64,000 nt of DNA from Streptococcus mitis SK579 (GCF_000257905.1 NZ_AJJL01000071.1:22498-86497); one strand, 5' to 3'. Positions 1 to 9,609 are shown, counted from the stretch's first letter. Numbers and translations: made by a program. The notes: a model not told the origin generated them from the sequence alone.

Positions 1-166
1 CCATAGCCCTATCATTGAGCAGGGTGACATATTTGGTTAGGGTTGCTTTTGAAAATCCTGTCTCCTCTATTACAGCCTTGACGGTCGTCTGAGACTCTTG
101 TAATAGAAAGGAAAGGATTGAAAATTGGCCAGATTCAGCCTTTTCCATCAAATCTCCTAAATACAT
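1..166 (-). CDS. Mga/RofA-like HTH transcriptional regulator, N-terminal part only
   Basis: This gene reads leftwards and runs off the window, so only about the first 55 residues are visible. The product starts MYLGDLMEKAESGQFSILSF and continues into a helix-turn-helix stretch (roughly residues 15-45: TTVKAVIEETGFSKATLTKY) that resembles the Mga-type HTH of streptococcal RofA/Mga-like regulators. The ATG at 166 has a GGGG ribosome-binding site 6 nt upstream. A second ATG at 148, preceded by AGGAG, is an alternative start. Regulator family is inferred from this short stretch, and its targets cannot be seen. Confidence 0.6.
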   Translation of the reverse strand, partial: MYLGDLMEKAESGQFSILSFLLQESQTTVKAVIEETGFSKATLTKYVTLLNDRAM

Positions 167-317
167 TTGTTACCCCTTTCATTTTCTACCTTAAGCATAG
201 CATAAATCTTACAAATGCTGAAATAATCTGTTTCTCTTTTTATTTTCATGCTGATTTCCTGGTCTATTATCCTAAAAATCAGTAAACACACGGCTCCCCC
301 TTTGGGCATTTTTATGC

Positions 318-323
318 TAAAAT
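318..323 (+). promoter_or_regulatory. Extended -10 of hslO promoter
   Basis: TAAAAT with an upstream TG (315-316) forms an extended -10. It ends only 7 bases before the hslO ATG at 331, so transcription should start at or next to the start codon. No Shine-Dalgarno sequence lies between them. Confidence 0.5.
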
Positions 324-330
324 AGTAGCT

Positions 331-1203
331 ATGGATAAAATTATTAAAACTATATCAGAAAGCGGAGCCTTTCGTGCTTTTGTCCTTGACAGCACAGAAA
401 CCGTCCGTACTGCTCAAGAAAAACACCAAACCCAAGCTAGCTCAACTGTAGCGCTTGGTCGAACTCTTATCGCTAGCCAGATTCTCGCAGCCAATGAAAA
501 AGGAAATACTAAACTAACAGTTAAGGTGCTGGGATCTAGCTCACTAGGTGCTATCATCACCGTCGCTGATACCAAGGGGAATGTCAAAGGCTACGTTCAA
601 AATCCTGGTGTTGACATCAAAAAGACTGCAACTGGTGAAGTCCTAGTCGGACCTTTTGTTGGAAATGGTCAATTCCTCGTTATCACAGACTACGGCATTG
701 GAAATCCTTACAACTCTATGACTCCCCTCATCTCTGGAGAAATCGGTGAAGACCTTGCCTTTTACCTTACTGAAAGCCAACAAACGCCTTCAGCAGTCGG
801 TCTCAATGTCCTTTTGGACGAGGAAGACAAGGTCAAGGTTGCAGGTGGTTTCCTAGTCCAAGTGTTACCAGGAGCCAAGGAAGAAGAGATTGCTCGCTTT
901 GAAAAACGCATCCAAGAAATGCCAGCTATCTCAACACTTCTCGAAAGTGAAGACCATATCGAAGCCCTCCTCAAGGCTATCTACGGTGACGAAGCCTACA
1001 AGCGTCTTTCTGAAGAAGAAATTCGTTTCCAATGCGACTGTAGCCATGAACGCTTTATGAACGCTCTTGCCAGCCTTCCAAGCTCAGACTTACAGGAAAT
1101 GAAAGAGGAAGACCACGGGGCAGAAATCACTTGTCAATTCTGCCAAACTACTTACAACTTTGATGAAAACGACCTGGAGGAACTCATTCGTGACAAATCT
1201 TAA
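331..1203 (+). CDS. hslO: Hsp33 redox-regulated chaperone
   Basis: The product is the 290-residue cytosolic holdase Hsp33, which protects unfolding proteins under oxidative stress. The C-terminal redox switch is complete: Cys235 and Cys237 (CDC) and Cys268 and Cys271 (CQFC) match the family zinc-binding CxC...CxxC pattern. Length is normal for the family. The ATG at 331 has no ribosome-binding site and sits where the promoter's transcription start is expected, so the message may be leaderless. The gene overlaps dusB by 14 nt, which suggests translational coupling. This pairing with dusB is, as far as I recall, common in streptococci. Confidence 0.96.
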   Translation: MDKIIKTISESGAFRAFVLDSTETVRTAQEKHQTQASSTVALGRTLIASQILAANEKGNTKLTVKVLGSSSLGAIITVADTKGNVKGYVQNPGVDIKKTATGEVLVGPFVGNGQFLVITDYGIGNPYNSMTPLISGEIGEDLAFYLTESQQTPSAVGLNVLLDEEDKVKVAGGFLVQVLPGAKEEEIARFEKRIQEMPAISTLLESEDHIEALLKAIYGDEAYKRLSEEEIRFQCDCSHERFMNALASLPSSDLQEMKEEDHGAEITCQFCQTTYNFDENDLEELIRDKS

Positions 1204-2170
1204 TACACCTTTTATGATTGGCAATGTTGAGATTCCCAATCGTACCGTTTTAGCGCCTATGGCTGGCGTGACCAACTCAGCCTTTCGGACCATCGCAAAA
1301 GAGCTCGGAGCTGGACTCGTTGTCATGGAAATGGTCTCTGACAAGGGAATCCAATACAACAACGAAAAAACCCTGCATATGCTTCATATCGATGAAGGCG
1401 AAAACCCAGTCTCTATCCAACTATTTGGTAGTGATGAAGACAGCCTAGCACGCGCAGCAGAATTCATCCAAGAAAACACCAAAACCGATATCGTGGATAT
1501 CAACATGGGCTGCCCAGTTAATAAAATCGTGAAGAACGAAGCTGGCGCTATGTGGCTCAAGGATCCAGATAAGATTTACTCTATCATCAACAAGGTTCAA
1601 TCTGTCCTTGATATTCCACTTACTGTCAAAATGCGTACCGGCTGGGCTGACCCATCTCTGGCAGTAGAAAATGCCCTCGCTGCTGAAGCTGCAGGTGTTT
1701 CTGCCCTCGCCATGCATGGCCGTACCCGTGAACAAATGTATACAGGTCACGCAGACCTTGAGACCCTTCACAAGGTCGCTCAAGCTCTGACCAAGATTCC
1801 ATTTATCGCTAATGGTGACATCCGTACAGTTCAAGAAGCCAAGCAACGTATCGAAGAAGTCGGTGCTGACGCAGTAATGATTGGCCGCGCTGCCATGGGA
1901 AATCCCTACCTCTTCAACCAAATCAACCATTACTTTGAAACAGGAGAAATCCTACCTGATTTGACCTTTGAAGATAAGATGAAAATCGCCTACGAACACT
2001 TGAAACGCTTGATTAACCTCAAAGGGGAAAATGTCGCAGTTCGTGAATTCCGCGGCCTCGCTCCTCACTACCTACGTGGAACATCTGGCGCTGCCAAACT
2101 TCGTGGAGCCATTTCACAAGCTAGCACCCTAGAAGAGATTGAAGCCCTCTTGCAGTTGGATAAGGCTTAA
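1190..2170 (+). CDS. dusB: tRNA-dihydrouridine synthase
   Basis: This FMN- and NADPH-dependent TIM-barrel enzyme reduces uridine to dihydrouridine in tRNA D-loops. Family signatures seen: APMAGVTN near the N-terminus, the DINMGCPV segment with the active-site Cys, KMRTGW, and the IANGDI and GADAVMIGR phosphate-binding segments. I take the GTG at 1190 as start because GGAGG (1176-1180) lies 9 nt upstream, giving MTNLNTPF and 326 residues. A longer frame beginning at 1160 would place that ribosome-binding site inside the gene. It overlaps the 3' end of hslO by 14 nt and ends 1 nt before the next gene. Confidence 0.93.
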   Translation: MTNLNTPFMIGNVEIPNRTVLAPMAGVTNSAFRTIAKELGAGLVVMEMVSDKGIQYNNEKTLHMLHIDEGENPVSIQLFGSDEDSLARAAEFIQENTKTDIVDINMGCPVNKIVKNEAGAMWLKDPDKIYSIINKVQSVLDIPLTVKMRTGWADPSLAVENALAAEAAGVSALAMHGRTREQMYTGHADLETLHKVAQALTKIPFIANGDIRTVQEAKQRIEEVGADAVMIGRAAMGNPYLFNQINHYFETGEILPDLTFEDKMKIAYEHLKRLINLKGENVAVREFRGLAPHYLRGTSGAAKLRGAISQASTLEEIEALLQLDKA

Positions 2171-2171
2171 A

Positions 2172-2723
2172 ATGGTTCATACTGCTCTACTGATTATCGA
2201 TATGCAAAAAGCATTTGATAGCCCTATCTGGGGAGAACGAAATAACCCTCAAGCTGAACATCAAGCATTGAGGTTACTAGCATACTTTCGTAAACACTCT
2301 CTTCCAGTCTTACATGTTCAACACATATCTGACAATCCCCAGTCGCAATTTCATAACAAACAAAATCAGGTGTTTAAAAGTGGATTTGAACCGATTACCT
2401 CAGAACCTGTCTTTCAAAAAACGGTTAATAGCGCCTTTATTGGAACAAATCTTGAAACATATTTACGAAAAAAACAGATTTGTCATTTAGTCGTTGTTGG
2501 TTTGACTCTGCCTCATTGTGTATCCACCACTACACGAATGGCAGCAAATCTCGGTTTTGAAGTCACTTTACTAGCAGATGCTACTGCCAGTTTTACCCTA
2601 TCTAATAAAAACGGTCAGGCCATCTCTCCTGAGACTATCCATGAGATTAATCTCCTTTCTCTACAAGATGAGTTTGCTCAAATTCTTACTACAGAAGAAT
2701 TTTTAACCCAAATACAAGTATAA
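2172..2723 (+). CDS. Isochorismatase-family cysteine hydrolase
   Basis: The 183-residue product has the isochorismatase-like fold with a complete catalytic triad by position: Asp10 (LLIIDMQ), Lys83 (FQKTVNSAF) and Cys116 (LPHCVSTT). The family covers nicotinamidases, ureidoacrylate and other amidohydrolases as well as isochorismatases, and the sequence alone does not reveal the substrate. The ATG at 2172 starts 1 base after the dusB stop, so it is probably the third gene of an hslO-dusB operon. A strong terminator follows. Confidence 0.82.
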   Translation: MVHTALLIIDMQKAFDSPIWGERNNPQAEHQALRLLAYFRKHSLPVLHVQHISDNPQSQFHNKQNQVFKSGFEPITSEPVFQKTVNSAFIGTNLETYLRKKQICHLVVVGLTLPHCVSTTTRMAANLGFEVTLLADATASFTLSNKNGQAISPETIHEINLLSLQDEFAQILTTEEFLTQIQV

Positions 2724-2726
2724 AAT

Positions 2727-2759
2727 AATCCGTCAACTCTTATTGAGCTGACGGATTTT
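2727..2759 (+). terminator. Rho-independent terminator of hslO-dusB operon
   Basis: A stem of about 13 bp (AATCCGTCAACTC pairing with GAGCTGACGGATT, one G-U pair) with a 5-nt loop ends in a short T-run, 3 nt after the isochorismatase-family stop. Confidence 0.85.
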
Positions 2760-2792
2760 CTTTGATTGTAAAAATTCAAATACTAAGGATTA

Positions 2793-3485
2793 TTATTGAC
2801 TCAAAGCAACACTGGAAACCTTGCTATCCGCTCCTGTTGTAATTTGGATGACTTTTCCTCCACCAATTTTGGCATTATACTTACCATCATCAAGAGTATA
2901 AGAATAGCCTTTGATAGAGTAATTCTCTTTCTTTCCATCAGCAGATTCTACTGTAAATTGACCACCTGATGAAACTGTAATGGTTTCGCCATTGGCTCCC
3001 TTCCAATTGCCCGCTGCAGCTGAGAAATCACCATCTACCATGGTTAAAACACCCTTGTAGCGTTTATTTTACTCTGCTTGCTTGTCTTGAAATTTGTGGT
3101 CAGTTGTTGAGTCATAGCTTAATTGGTTAGACTGGGCTTGAGAAGCCTGTTGGGTTGAAGGAACCTGAACAGGAGTTTGTTGACTAGCCGCCTGTTGATT
3201 AGCCACTTCTGGACCTTGTCTTTGTTCTGGTGCTACTTGTGATGGTGCTGCACTTGCTGAAGACTGATCAGTAGACGCCTTGGCCTGTTCAGATGAAGCT
3301 GAACTTGAGGACTTCTGAGTCTTGTTTTCTTTGCTAGAAGAAGCTACTTTAGAACTTGATGATTGGCTTGTCTTAGCAGAACTGCTTGCTTGAGTTGTTT
3401 CCTTTTTATTTCCACAAGCTCCTAATAGTATAGTTGATGCTAATGCTGTAGCTGTCATCAATTTGATATAGGTTTTCTTTTTCAT
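2793..3485 (-). pseudogene. Lipoprotein with DUF6287-like C-terminal domain, interrupted by an in-frame TAA
   Basis: The first 138 codons encode a lipoprotein signal peptide with lipobox LLGACGN followed by a long low-complexity Ser/Gln/Ala linker, then TAA at 3069-3071. The same frame continues without shift: 9 codons (NKRYKGVLT) lead into MVDGDFSAAAGNWKGANGET and an 82-residue beta-rich domain resembling the DUF6287 domain at the C-terminus of streptococcal lipoproteins. Replacing one codon would give a roughly 230-residue intact protein, so I read this as a recent nonsense mutation. The first ATG (3485) has AGGAG upstream. The downstream ATG at 3041 has no convincing ribosome-binding site. 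The surface function of the family is not known to me. Confidence 0.75.
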
Positions 3486-3701
3486 TTTTCTACTCCTTTG
3501 TAATATTTTTGAAATATTAAGAAATCTTTTTGTAATATAATTGTAATATTAAAATTTGAATATGTCAACAATTTATCTAAACTATTTTAAAAATCTTAAA
3601 TACTTTAGATACATTTACTCCTCCTACTCTTCTATTCGTAATAAAACAGAAAAAAATTCCTATTTTGATTAAAATTGTTTAAATCCCCTTTGTGTAATCG
3701 C

Positions 3702-3730
3702 TTGCATTATTGAGTGTGAAGGAATATAAT
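3702..3730 (+). promoter_or_regulatory. Promoter of the small membrane protein gene
   Basis: TTGCAT (3702-3707), a 17-bp spacer and a perfect TATAAT (3725-3730). Transcription should begin near 3737, which rules out translation from 3710 and supports the ATG at 3764. Confidence 0.7.
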
Positions 3731-3763
3731 AACATTGAAATAGAATATAGGAGGTGCACTCTC

Positions 3764-3994
3764 ATGCTAAATAAGTATTTCAAGTATCTTCCTTGGCTGA
3801 TTTTAGATGCTTTCGCTTCTTACGGGGCAGCTACTCATTACGCTCAAACAACATTTGATTTGTTCTTCTTAACTATCGTTTTTATGATTGTCTACGTAGC
3901 TTTATTGTATTTACACGAAACCTATTTAAAATATAAATACAAAGACTTCTTTACTCACATATTGAGTAATCCTAAGAAAGATAGCCACCCCTAA
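3764..3994 (+). CDS. Small two-helix membrane protein, unknown function
   Basis: I do not recognise this 76-residue protein (MLNKYFKYLPWLILDAFASY). Hydrophobic segments at about residues 7-22 and 30-50 suggest two membrane-spanning helices. The tail is basic and hydrophilic (KYKYKDFF, then NPKKDSHP). The start at 3764 is chosen because GGAGGT lies about 8 nt upstream and the promoter at 3702-3730 fires downstream of the other in-frame start at 3710. It is a stand-alone gene with its own promoter and a strong terminator, between a broken lipoprotein gene and clpC. Confidence 0.72.
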   Translation: MLNKYFKYLPWLILDAFASYGAATHYAQTTFDLFFLTIVFMIVYVALLYLHETYLKYKYKDFFTHILSNPKKDSHP

Positions 3995-4036
3995 AAACAG
4001 TCGCAGCAGCAAAACCATCTCATGATGGTACATAAA

Positions 4037-4070
4037 GAGGTCGGGAACTTTGTCCCGACCTCGCTTTTTA
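4037..4070. terminator. Bidirectional terminator between small membrane gene and clpC
   Basis: A perfect 10-bp stem GAGGTCGGGA / TCCCGACCTC has a 6-nt loop. It is followed by T-rich sequence on the plus strand and weaker T-rich sequence on the minus strand, so it can serve both converging genes. Confidence 0.8.
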
Positions 4071-6500
4071 TACAATATCAAATTTTAACTGGCCTGCTTT
4101 GACACCAATCTTAAGTGTCTTACCTGCTACTAATTCTCCCTTGAGAAGAAGTTCTGCCAACTTGTCTTCCACTTCTGTTTGCAGGGTTCTGCGAAGTGGA
4201 CGAGCTCCCATCTCTGGGTCATATCCTTGATTTGCCAACAATTTCAGTGCGGAAGCTTGTAATTTCAAGTCAATTCCTTTTTCAGCCAAACTTGCCACTA
4301 AAGGTTTGACCATAATCTTCACCACTTCCTGCATATTGTCGCTAGATAGGCTATGGAAGACAACCTTTTCATCAATACGGTTGATAAACTCAGGTCTATA
4401 AGCCTTTTTCAGCTCTTCAAACATGCGTTTTTCCATATTCTCCTGATCAAAACGGATATCCTTAGCTCCAAAGCCAACTGTCTTGTCATCCCGAAGGGCT
4501 GTCGCACCAAGGTTTGATGTCATGATAATAATGGTATTTGAAAAGTCGACCTTGCGTCCCTTACTGTCTGTCAAGACACCGTCATCCAAGACCTGCAAGA
4601 GAACATTAAAGATGTCTGGGTGGGCCTTCTCTACCTCGTCAAAAAGGAGAACAGAATAGGGTTTGTTACGAACCTTCTCCGTCAACTCCCCACCTTCTTC
4701 ATAACCCACATAACCCGGAGGAGCTCCATTGAGACGGCTGGCTGCGAATTTCTCCATATACTCACTCATATCAAAGCGGATAAGGGCTGATTCGTCATCA
4801 AAGAGAACTTCTGCCAGAGCCTTGGCCAATTCGGTCTTACCGACACCTGTAGGCCCTAGGAACATAAAGGAACCAATCGGACGCTTGTGACTGCGAATCC
4901 CTGACTGGTTACGGCGAATGGCACGGCTGATACTAGAGACAGCCTGATCTTGCCCGATAACCCGTTTATGGAGTTCTGCTTCAAGATTTAGATATTTCTT
5001 AGCGTCAGTCTGAGTCAGTTTTTGGACTGGGATACCTGACAGACGACTCAAGGTGGTCAAAATATCAGACTCTGTCACCAAGTCTTTATAGACAGGCACT
5101 TCCTCTTCTTTCGCGATTAGCTGAGCTGCCTGTTTCCACTTGCCATCCATCAAGGCCTTGTCAGCTGGACTCAAGCCTGAATCGTCTGCTTTTACATGCT
5201 TAGCCTTATTTTGCACTGTTGCCGCTGCCTCATCCAAGAGATCAATAGCAGAGTCTGGCAAGTGACGACTAGTCAAGTAGCGATGTGCCATCTTGACAGC
5301 TGTTTCAACCGCTTCATCTGTGATTTGCACACGATGATGTTTCTCATAAGTCGCCTTCAAGCCTTGTAAAATGGTCATGCTGTCTGCCACACTTGGCTCT
5401 TCAATCGTCACTTTTGCAAAACGACGAGAAAGGGCTGCGTCTTTTTCAATGTGTTTTTGGTACTCTTCCTGAGTAGTCGCACCAACCGTTCTCAAGGTTC
5501 CACGCGCTAAGGCTGGCTTCAAGATATTGGCCGCATCCAGAGTTGAGTCAATTCCACTACCAGAACCCATGATAGTGTGAAGTTCATCGATAAAGAGGAT
5601 GACTTGCCCATCTTCTTCAATATCCTTAATGATATTATTCATGCGCTCTTCAAAGTCACCACGGAAGCGTGTCCCTGCAACGACATTCATCAAATCAAGC
5701 TCTAACACGCGCATCTTAGCCATTTCCACAGGCACATCCCCACTAGCAATACGCTGGGCAAGACCAAGCGCCAGAGCAGTTTTCCCGACACCTGCATCCC
5801 CAACCAAGACAGGATTATTCTTGGTTTTACGGCTCAAGATTTGAATCATACGCGAGATTTCCTTATCCCGACCGATGACTGGTTCTAACTTGCCAGAACG
5901 CGCTTGCTCTGTCAAATCATGCGTATAGTCCTCGAGTCCACCACTCTGAGTCTGGGGCATTCCCATCATATTAGCCATAGAATTTTGCTTGTCAGCTACT
6001 GTACGATGGCGTTGGCGTAAAGCTTTAAGGTCTTCACGAGTCCAACCTGCACGTTCTTCTAGATTTCGACGAAGGGCAGCAATCTTGACCTGATCTTTCT
6101 TGTCTTCATAAGAAAAACCAGCCCTCTCCAAAATACGAGTCGCCAAGGCATTGCCATCATGCAAAATTGCATAGAGGACATGCTCTGTCCCTAGCACCTT
6201 AGCATGGACCACTGACGCCACATATTCCGCTTCATCAAAAAGAACCTGCAAACGATGAGAAAACGGCAATTCCGTAAAAGTTTCATCCTGGCTATAGTCC
6301 GTTTCAGTCAGTTCCAAAGCGACCTCTTCTAAACGGTCCATCTCATATGGATAATCATTTAAAGTTGCCCCTGCCACACTATAACTGTGATTGGACATGG
6401 CAATCAACAAGTGCCAAGACTCTAGATAACGAGCTCCAAAATGGCCAGCAACCATGTAGGCACTTTCGATACATTCATTCAATGCTTTTGAATAGTTCAT
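4068..6500 (-). CDS. clpC: ClpC AAA+ protease ATPase / chaperone
   Basis: The 810-residue Hsp100 unfoldase works with ClpP to degrade damaged or tagged proteins. Seen in order: a double Clp N-domain (about residues 1-150), Walker A of AAA-1 (GDAGVGKT, 234-241), Walker B FIDELH (about 303-308), a short middle region, and Walker A of AAA-2 (GPTGVGKT, 549-556) with Walker [10 protein letters not shown]. It starts 1 nt after the ctsR stop and shares its CtsR-controlled promoter. Length and domain order are normal for streptococcal ClpC. Confidence 0.97.
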   Translation of the reverse strand: MNYSKALNECIESAYMVAGHFGARYLESWHLLIAMSNHSYSVAGATLNDYPYEMDRLEEVALELTETDYSQDETFTELPFSHRLQVLFDEAEYVASVVHAKVLGTEHVLYAILHDGNALATRILERAGFSYEDKKDQVKIAALRRNLEERAGWTREDLKALRQRHRTVADKQNSMANMMGMPQTQSGGLEDYTHDLTEQARSGKLEPVIGRDKEISRMIQILSRKTKNNPVLVGDAGVGKTALALGLAQRIASGDVPVEMAKMRVLELDLMNVVAGTRFRGDFEERMNNIIKDIEEDGQVILFIDELHTIMGSGSGIDSTLDAANILKPALARGTLRTVGATTQEEYQKHIEKDAALSRRFAKVTIEEPSVADSMTILQGLKATYEKHHRVQITDEAVETAVKMAHRYLTSRHLPDSAIDLLDEAAATVQNKAKHVKADDSGLSPADKALMDGKWKQAAQLIAKEEEVPVYKDLVTESDILTTLSRLSGIPVQKLTQTDAKKYLNLEAELHKRVIGQDQAVSSISRAIRRNQSGIRSHKRPIGSFMFLGPTGVGKTELAKALAEVLFDDESALIRFDMSEYMEKFAASRLNGAPPGYVGYEEGGELTEKVRNKPYSVLLFDEVEKAHPDIFNVLLQVLDDGVLTDSKGRKVDFSNTIIIMTSNLGATALRDDKTVGFGAKDIRFDQENMEKRMFEELKKAYRPEFINRIDEKVVFHSLSSDNMQEVVKIMVKPLVASLAEKGIDLKLQASALKLLANQGYDPEMGARPLRRTLQTEVEDKLAELLLKGELVAGKTLKIGVKAGQLKFDIV

Positions 6501-6501
6501 C

Positions 6502-6960
6502 TTACTTCCCTTTTCTATCTACCTCTTGTATGACCTGTCGCAGCATATTAGCACGAACAACTGGAGCTTCTTCTCCTAGAACGCGATCCAAAGCTACTGC
6601 CTCCAGCAAATTCATCTCTTGCTTAGTCATCAATTGCTGCTCAACCAAAAGCTGCAGAATATCTTCATAAATTTCTTGACTAACTCGCTCACCAATTGAA
6701 TAAAGCAAATCACGGAGCATTTCATGATGACTAGAAAACTCAATCCGTCCTATGCGAATGTAGCCTCCACCACCCCGCTTACTTTCAACCAAGTAGCCTC
6801 TACTTTCCGTAAAGCGTGTCTTGATCACATAGTTAATCTGACTAGGAACAACCTGGAATGTATCTGCTAACTGACTCCGTTGCAACTCTACAATTCCAGA
6901 TTGATCTAAAATCGCCTTGATGTAGGCCTCAATATGATCCGATGTATTTTTAAATCTCAT
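6502..6960 (-). CDS. ctsR: CtsR heat-shock repressor
   Basis: The 152-residue product represses clp and other class III heat-shock genes. The N-terminal winged-helix DNA-binding domain contains the Gly-rich wing KRGGGGYIRI (about residues 60-70), the known thermosensing element of CtsR. The gene is first in the ctsR-clpC operon, and a CtsR box sits in its own promoter, so autorepression is expected. Streptococcal ctsR-clpC operons usually lack mcsA and mcsB, as here. Confidence 0.95.
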   Translation of the reverse strand: MRFKNTSDHIEAYIKAILDQSGIVELQRSQLADTFQVVPSQINYVIKTRFTESRGYLVESKRGGGGYIRIGRIEFSSHHEMLRDLLYSIGERVSQEIYEDILQLLVEQQLMTKQEMNLLEAVALDRVLGEEAPVVRANMLRQVIQEVDRKGK

Positions 6961-6985
6961 TACAAACCCACCTCTCTCTTTAAAC

Positions 6986-7008
6986 CTTGACTATCTTTGA
7001 CTATTATA
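6986..7008 (-). promoter_or_regulatory. CtsR operator adjoining the -10 of ctsR-clpC
   Basis: On the minus strand the directly repeated heptads read AGTCAAAGATAGTCAAG (6986-7002), close to the CtsR consensus of two GGTCAAA copies spaced by 3. A perfect TATAAT (7003-7008) abuts it upstream, so bound CtsR would cover the transcription start. Confidence 0.82.
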
Positions 7009-7025
7009 CCGAAATTTTCTCATTT

Positions 7026-7075
7026 TTAAAAGAAAAAGGGCGCTGGTAAAGGATAATCTTCACCAACTCCCTATT
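7026..7075 (-). terminator. Terminator of the thiamine-precursor transport operon
   Basis: On the minus strand an imperfect hairpin (AGGGAGTTGGTGAAG pairing with TTTACCAGCGCCCT) is followed by TTTTTCTTTT just after the ATPase gene stop. Confidence 0.7.
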
Positions 7076-7078
7076 TTT

Positions 7079-7807
7079 CTACTTATCTAAGCCTAATTCT
7101 ACCAAGATTTGACGTTTGTAGGCAATCTTTTGAACTTCTTTGTCCTCATCTTCAGACCAGTCTAGTTTAATTTCTGAAACAATCTGCCCAGGGCGATTTT
7201 TCAAGATATAGATGCGGTCGCTGAGATTGAGGGCCTCCTCGATACTATGCGTGATAATCAGGGTCGTCAATTGCAACTGCTTGTGAATCTCCAGATACCA
7301 AGCATGGAGTTCCATCTTAGTCATCTCATCCAAGGCGCTAAAGGCCTCATCCAAGAGAAAGAGCTTGTGCCCAAAAAGATAGGTACGAAGCAAGGCCACA
7401 CGCTGACGCATCCCCCCACTAAGTTCATGGGGATACTTGTCTCGTACAGCTGTCAACTGAAAGGTTGCAAGAATTTCATCCGCGCGGGCAATGGCTTCCG
7501 CCTTATCCACTTTTTGAATCAAGAGGGGCAAAATGATATTACCAAGAACGGTCTTGTGCTCCAAAAGTAGATCCTTTTGCAACATATAACTCACGCGCCC
7601 CTTAGGATTCTCCTCGCCATCAAGGACAATTCGCCCTGACTGAACTTCTAAAATCCCAGCGATTAGGTTAAAGAGGGTGGTTTTTCCAACACCACTTGGG
7701 CCTAAAATAGAGACTACTTCACCCGAAGTGACTTTCAGATTGATATCCTCTAAAATCTTCTCCTGATCATAGGCATAGCTTACGTGTTCTAGTCTAATTT
7801 CTGTCAT
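7079..7807 (-). CDS. thiZ: ABC transporter ATPase for thiamine pyrimidine precursor
   Basis: The 242-residue ATP-binding subunit of the nitrate/taurine/NMT1-type importers powers uptake from the cytoplasmic face. Seen: Walker A GPSGVGKTT (about residues 36-44), signature LSGGMRQRVAL (about 128-138), Walker B LFLLDEAFSALD and the switch His in LIITHS. Its start codon overlaps the stop of the binding-protein gene by 1 nt. As the last gene of a TPP-riboswitch operon it most likely serves HMP-type thiamine precursors. The substrate is inferred from the riboswitch and the neighbouring binding protein. Confidence 0.85.
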   Translation of the reverse strand: MTEIRLEHVSYAYDQEKILEDINLKVTSGEVVSILGPSGVGKTTLFNLIAGILEVQSGRIVLDGEENPKGRVSYMLQKDLLLEHKTVLGNIILPLLIQKVDKAEAIARADEILATFQLTAVRDKYPHELSGGMRQRVALLRTYLFGHKLFLLDEAFSALDEMTKMELHAWYLEIHKQLQLTTLIITHSIEEALNLSDRIYILKNRPGQIVSEIKLDWSEDEDKEVQKIAYKRQILVELGLDK

Positions 7808-8814
7808 TATTTCACAAAATCGTTGGTGAAGCCTTTGTCTGTCAAGTCTTCTTTAAGGATACCATTTTCTTTATCCCATTTGTAGAAGGCATTCCAGCGA
7901 GCTGCATCAAATTGACCCCATTTTTCCTTGTTGCTTGCGTATTCTTTTGACAAGTATTTTTGAGATTCGATGACAAAGTCACGTTTTTCCTGAAGTTCAG
8001 GTGCATTCTTGATGAGGATATCTGCCGCTTCCTCTGGATGCTCCATAGCGTATTGGTAGCCTTTTTTGATAGCTTGGATAACTTTGCGAGCTTCTTCTTT
8101 GTTGTCTTTCAAATAGTCATTGTTTGCGATGATAACTGGTGAGTAGTAGTCAAATTCTTTAACGTAGTCTTTCAAGTACATGAAATTAGCATCTACACCT
8201 TGAGATTTAGCAAGAATTCCATCCCATCCATAGTAGATCCAAGCAGTGTCAAATACTCCATTAGCAATTGGTGTGATTGAGTTTGAGTCGTTATTTGGAA
8301 CCTTTTCTACCTTCTCAAAGTCCCCACCTTGTGATTCTACCAAGGTTTTCAACATAGCAAGTTCAGTTGGATCATTCCAAGTTCCGTATTTCTTACCAAC
8401 CAAGTCCTTCGGAGTGCTTACATTGTCAGATTTACGAGAGATGATTCCTGATGTATTGTGCTCAACAATAGCTGCAACGGCAGTGATTCCTGCTCCTTTT
8501 TCCAATTTCTTAGCCATGTAGTCTTGGAAATAAACTGCAAATGGTGCCTTTCCGTTGATAACCAAGTCAGAAGAACTTTCTTCTGGAGGAAGTTTTAAGT
8601 CTACATCCACTCCAGCTTCTTTGAAATAACCTTTTTCCTTGGCAACATAAAGCCCTGTGTGGTTGGTATTTGGTGTCCAGTCTAGGATAAAATCAATCTT
8701 CTTAAGTTCTGCTTCCTTATTATCCTTAGAAGCAGTTCCTTGACCACAGGCCACAAGCACAACAGCTACAAGAGCTGTTAAAACAGTTAAAAACACTTTC
8801 CATGTTTTCTTCAT
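7807..8814 (-). CDS. thiY: NMT1/THI5-like substrate-binding lipoprotein, thiamine precursor
   Basis: The 335-residue extracellular binding protein has a lipoprotein signal peptide ending VLVACGQG. The mature part opens with IDFILDWTPNTNHTGLYVAKEKG, typical of the NMT1/THI5 domain found in ThiY, which binds pyrimidine precursors of thiamine. The ribosome-binding site AAAGGAAAG lies upstream of the ATG at 8814. It lies between permease and ATPase genes in one operon under a TPP riboswitch, which supports the substrate call. The exact ligand (HMP or an aminomethyl derivative) is not proven. Confidence 0.85.
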   Translation of the reverse strand: MKKTWKVFLTVLTALVAVVLVACGQGTASKDNKEAELKKIDFILDWTPNTNHTGLYVAKEKGYFKEAGVDVDLKLPPEESSSDLVINGKAPFAVYFQDYMAKKLEKGAGITAVAAIVEHNTSGIISRKSDNVSTPKDLVGKKYGTWNDPTELAMLKTLVESQGGDFEKVEKVPNNDSNSITPIANGVFDTAWIYYGWDGILAKSQGVDANFMYLKDYVKEFDYYSPVIIANNDYLKDNKEEARKVIQAIKKGYQYAMEHPEEAADILIKNAPELQEKRDFVIESQKYLSKEYASNKEKWGQFDAARWNAFYKWDKENGILKEDLTDKGFTNDFVK

Positions 8815-8850
8815 TTTCTTTCCTCTTTTCTTTTTTGAAACATTCTAATT

Positions 8851-9609
8851 CTACGAACGTTTCCATTTAATAACATATTTTTCACTAATATCGACCAACT
8901 TCATACCAAGAAGACTGATAATCGATACCAGAATAATAATAGCAAACATGGTATCATACTGAAACAGTTTCTTGGACTGAATCATGTAAACACCTAGTCC
9001 TTCAAAGCCTCCCAACCACTCAGATACCACTGTTGTGATAAAGGCGTAGGAGACACTAACCCTCAGACCTGCATAAAAGTAAGGCAGACTGACAGGAATT
9101 TTAAAATGCCACAAGATTTGCCAAGGATTGGCCCGCATCAGACTAAACAAGGTCAGCATATCCTTGTCACAATGCCTAAAACCGTCCAAAATGCTGACGA
9201 TGATAGGAAAAGTTGTCGTCAAGATAATCAAGACAATCTTGGGCAAAATCCCATAACCTAGCCACAAGACCAGAATAGGAGCTATGGCAATGGTCGGGAT
9301 AGTCTGAACAACCACCATCATAGGGTAAATCAAGTCATTGAGCCAAGTCAAACTGTCCATAAGTACAGCCATGAGACAGGCAATCAAGACTCCCAAAACC
9401 AACCCCAATAAAGCCACTCTCAAGGTGGCCCAGCTATGGTGCCAGAGAAATTCTCTATCACGCACAAAAGACTGGAGGATTTCAAGAGGTGTCGGCAGGA
9501 TAAACTTAGGAAGAAGTTTAAGCAACCCTGCTAGCTGCCAGATTGACAAGACTCCCAAAAAACCCAATAGACTAATGTGTCGTCTCAGTATACTTTTCAA
9601 GTTTCTCAT
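8851..9609 (-). CDS. thiX: ABC transporter permease for thiamine precursor
   Basis: The product is about 252 residues with around six membrane helices and belongs to the BPD inner-membrane permease family (SsuC/TauC type). The coupling-loop region includes SLMRANPWQILWHFKIPVSLP. The ATG at 9609 is preceded by an in-frame TTG; I favour the ATG. It overlaps the end of the upstream MTH1187-family gene by about 38 nt, so the two are translationally coupled. It should form the membrane channel for the ThiY and ThiZ homologues next door. Confidence 0.85.
   Translation of the reverse strand: MRNLKSILRRHISLLGFLGVLSIWQLAGLLKLLPKFILPTPLEILQSFVRDREFLWHHSWATLRVALLGLVLGVLIACLMAVLMDSLTWLNDLIYPMMVVVQTIPTIAIAPILVLWLGYGILPKIVLIILTTTFPIIVSILDGFRHCDKDMLTLFSLMRANPWQILWHFKIPVSLPYFYAGLRVSVSYAFITTVVSEWLGGFEGLGVYMIQSKKLFQYDTMFAIIILVSIISLLGMKLVDISEKYVIKWKRS

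Noticed and set aside
1445..1930. 161-codon minus-strand frame opposite dusB
   Set aside because: Shadow of a highly conserved gene, without start signals.
3497..3551. Repeated TTGTAATAT motifs upstream of the lipoprotein gene
   Set aside because: Three copies occur in very AT-rich sequence with irregular spacing; this is consistent with chance and with promoter-like composition.
3710..3763. Upstream start at 3710 for the small membrane protein
   Set aside because: A TTGCAT-17-TATAAT promoter at 3702-3730 would begin transcription after this start; the ATG at 3764 has a proper ribosome-binding site.
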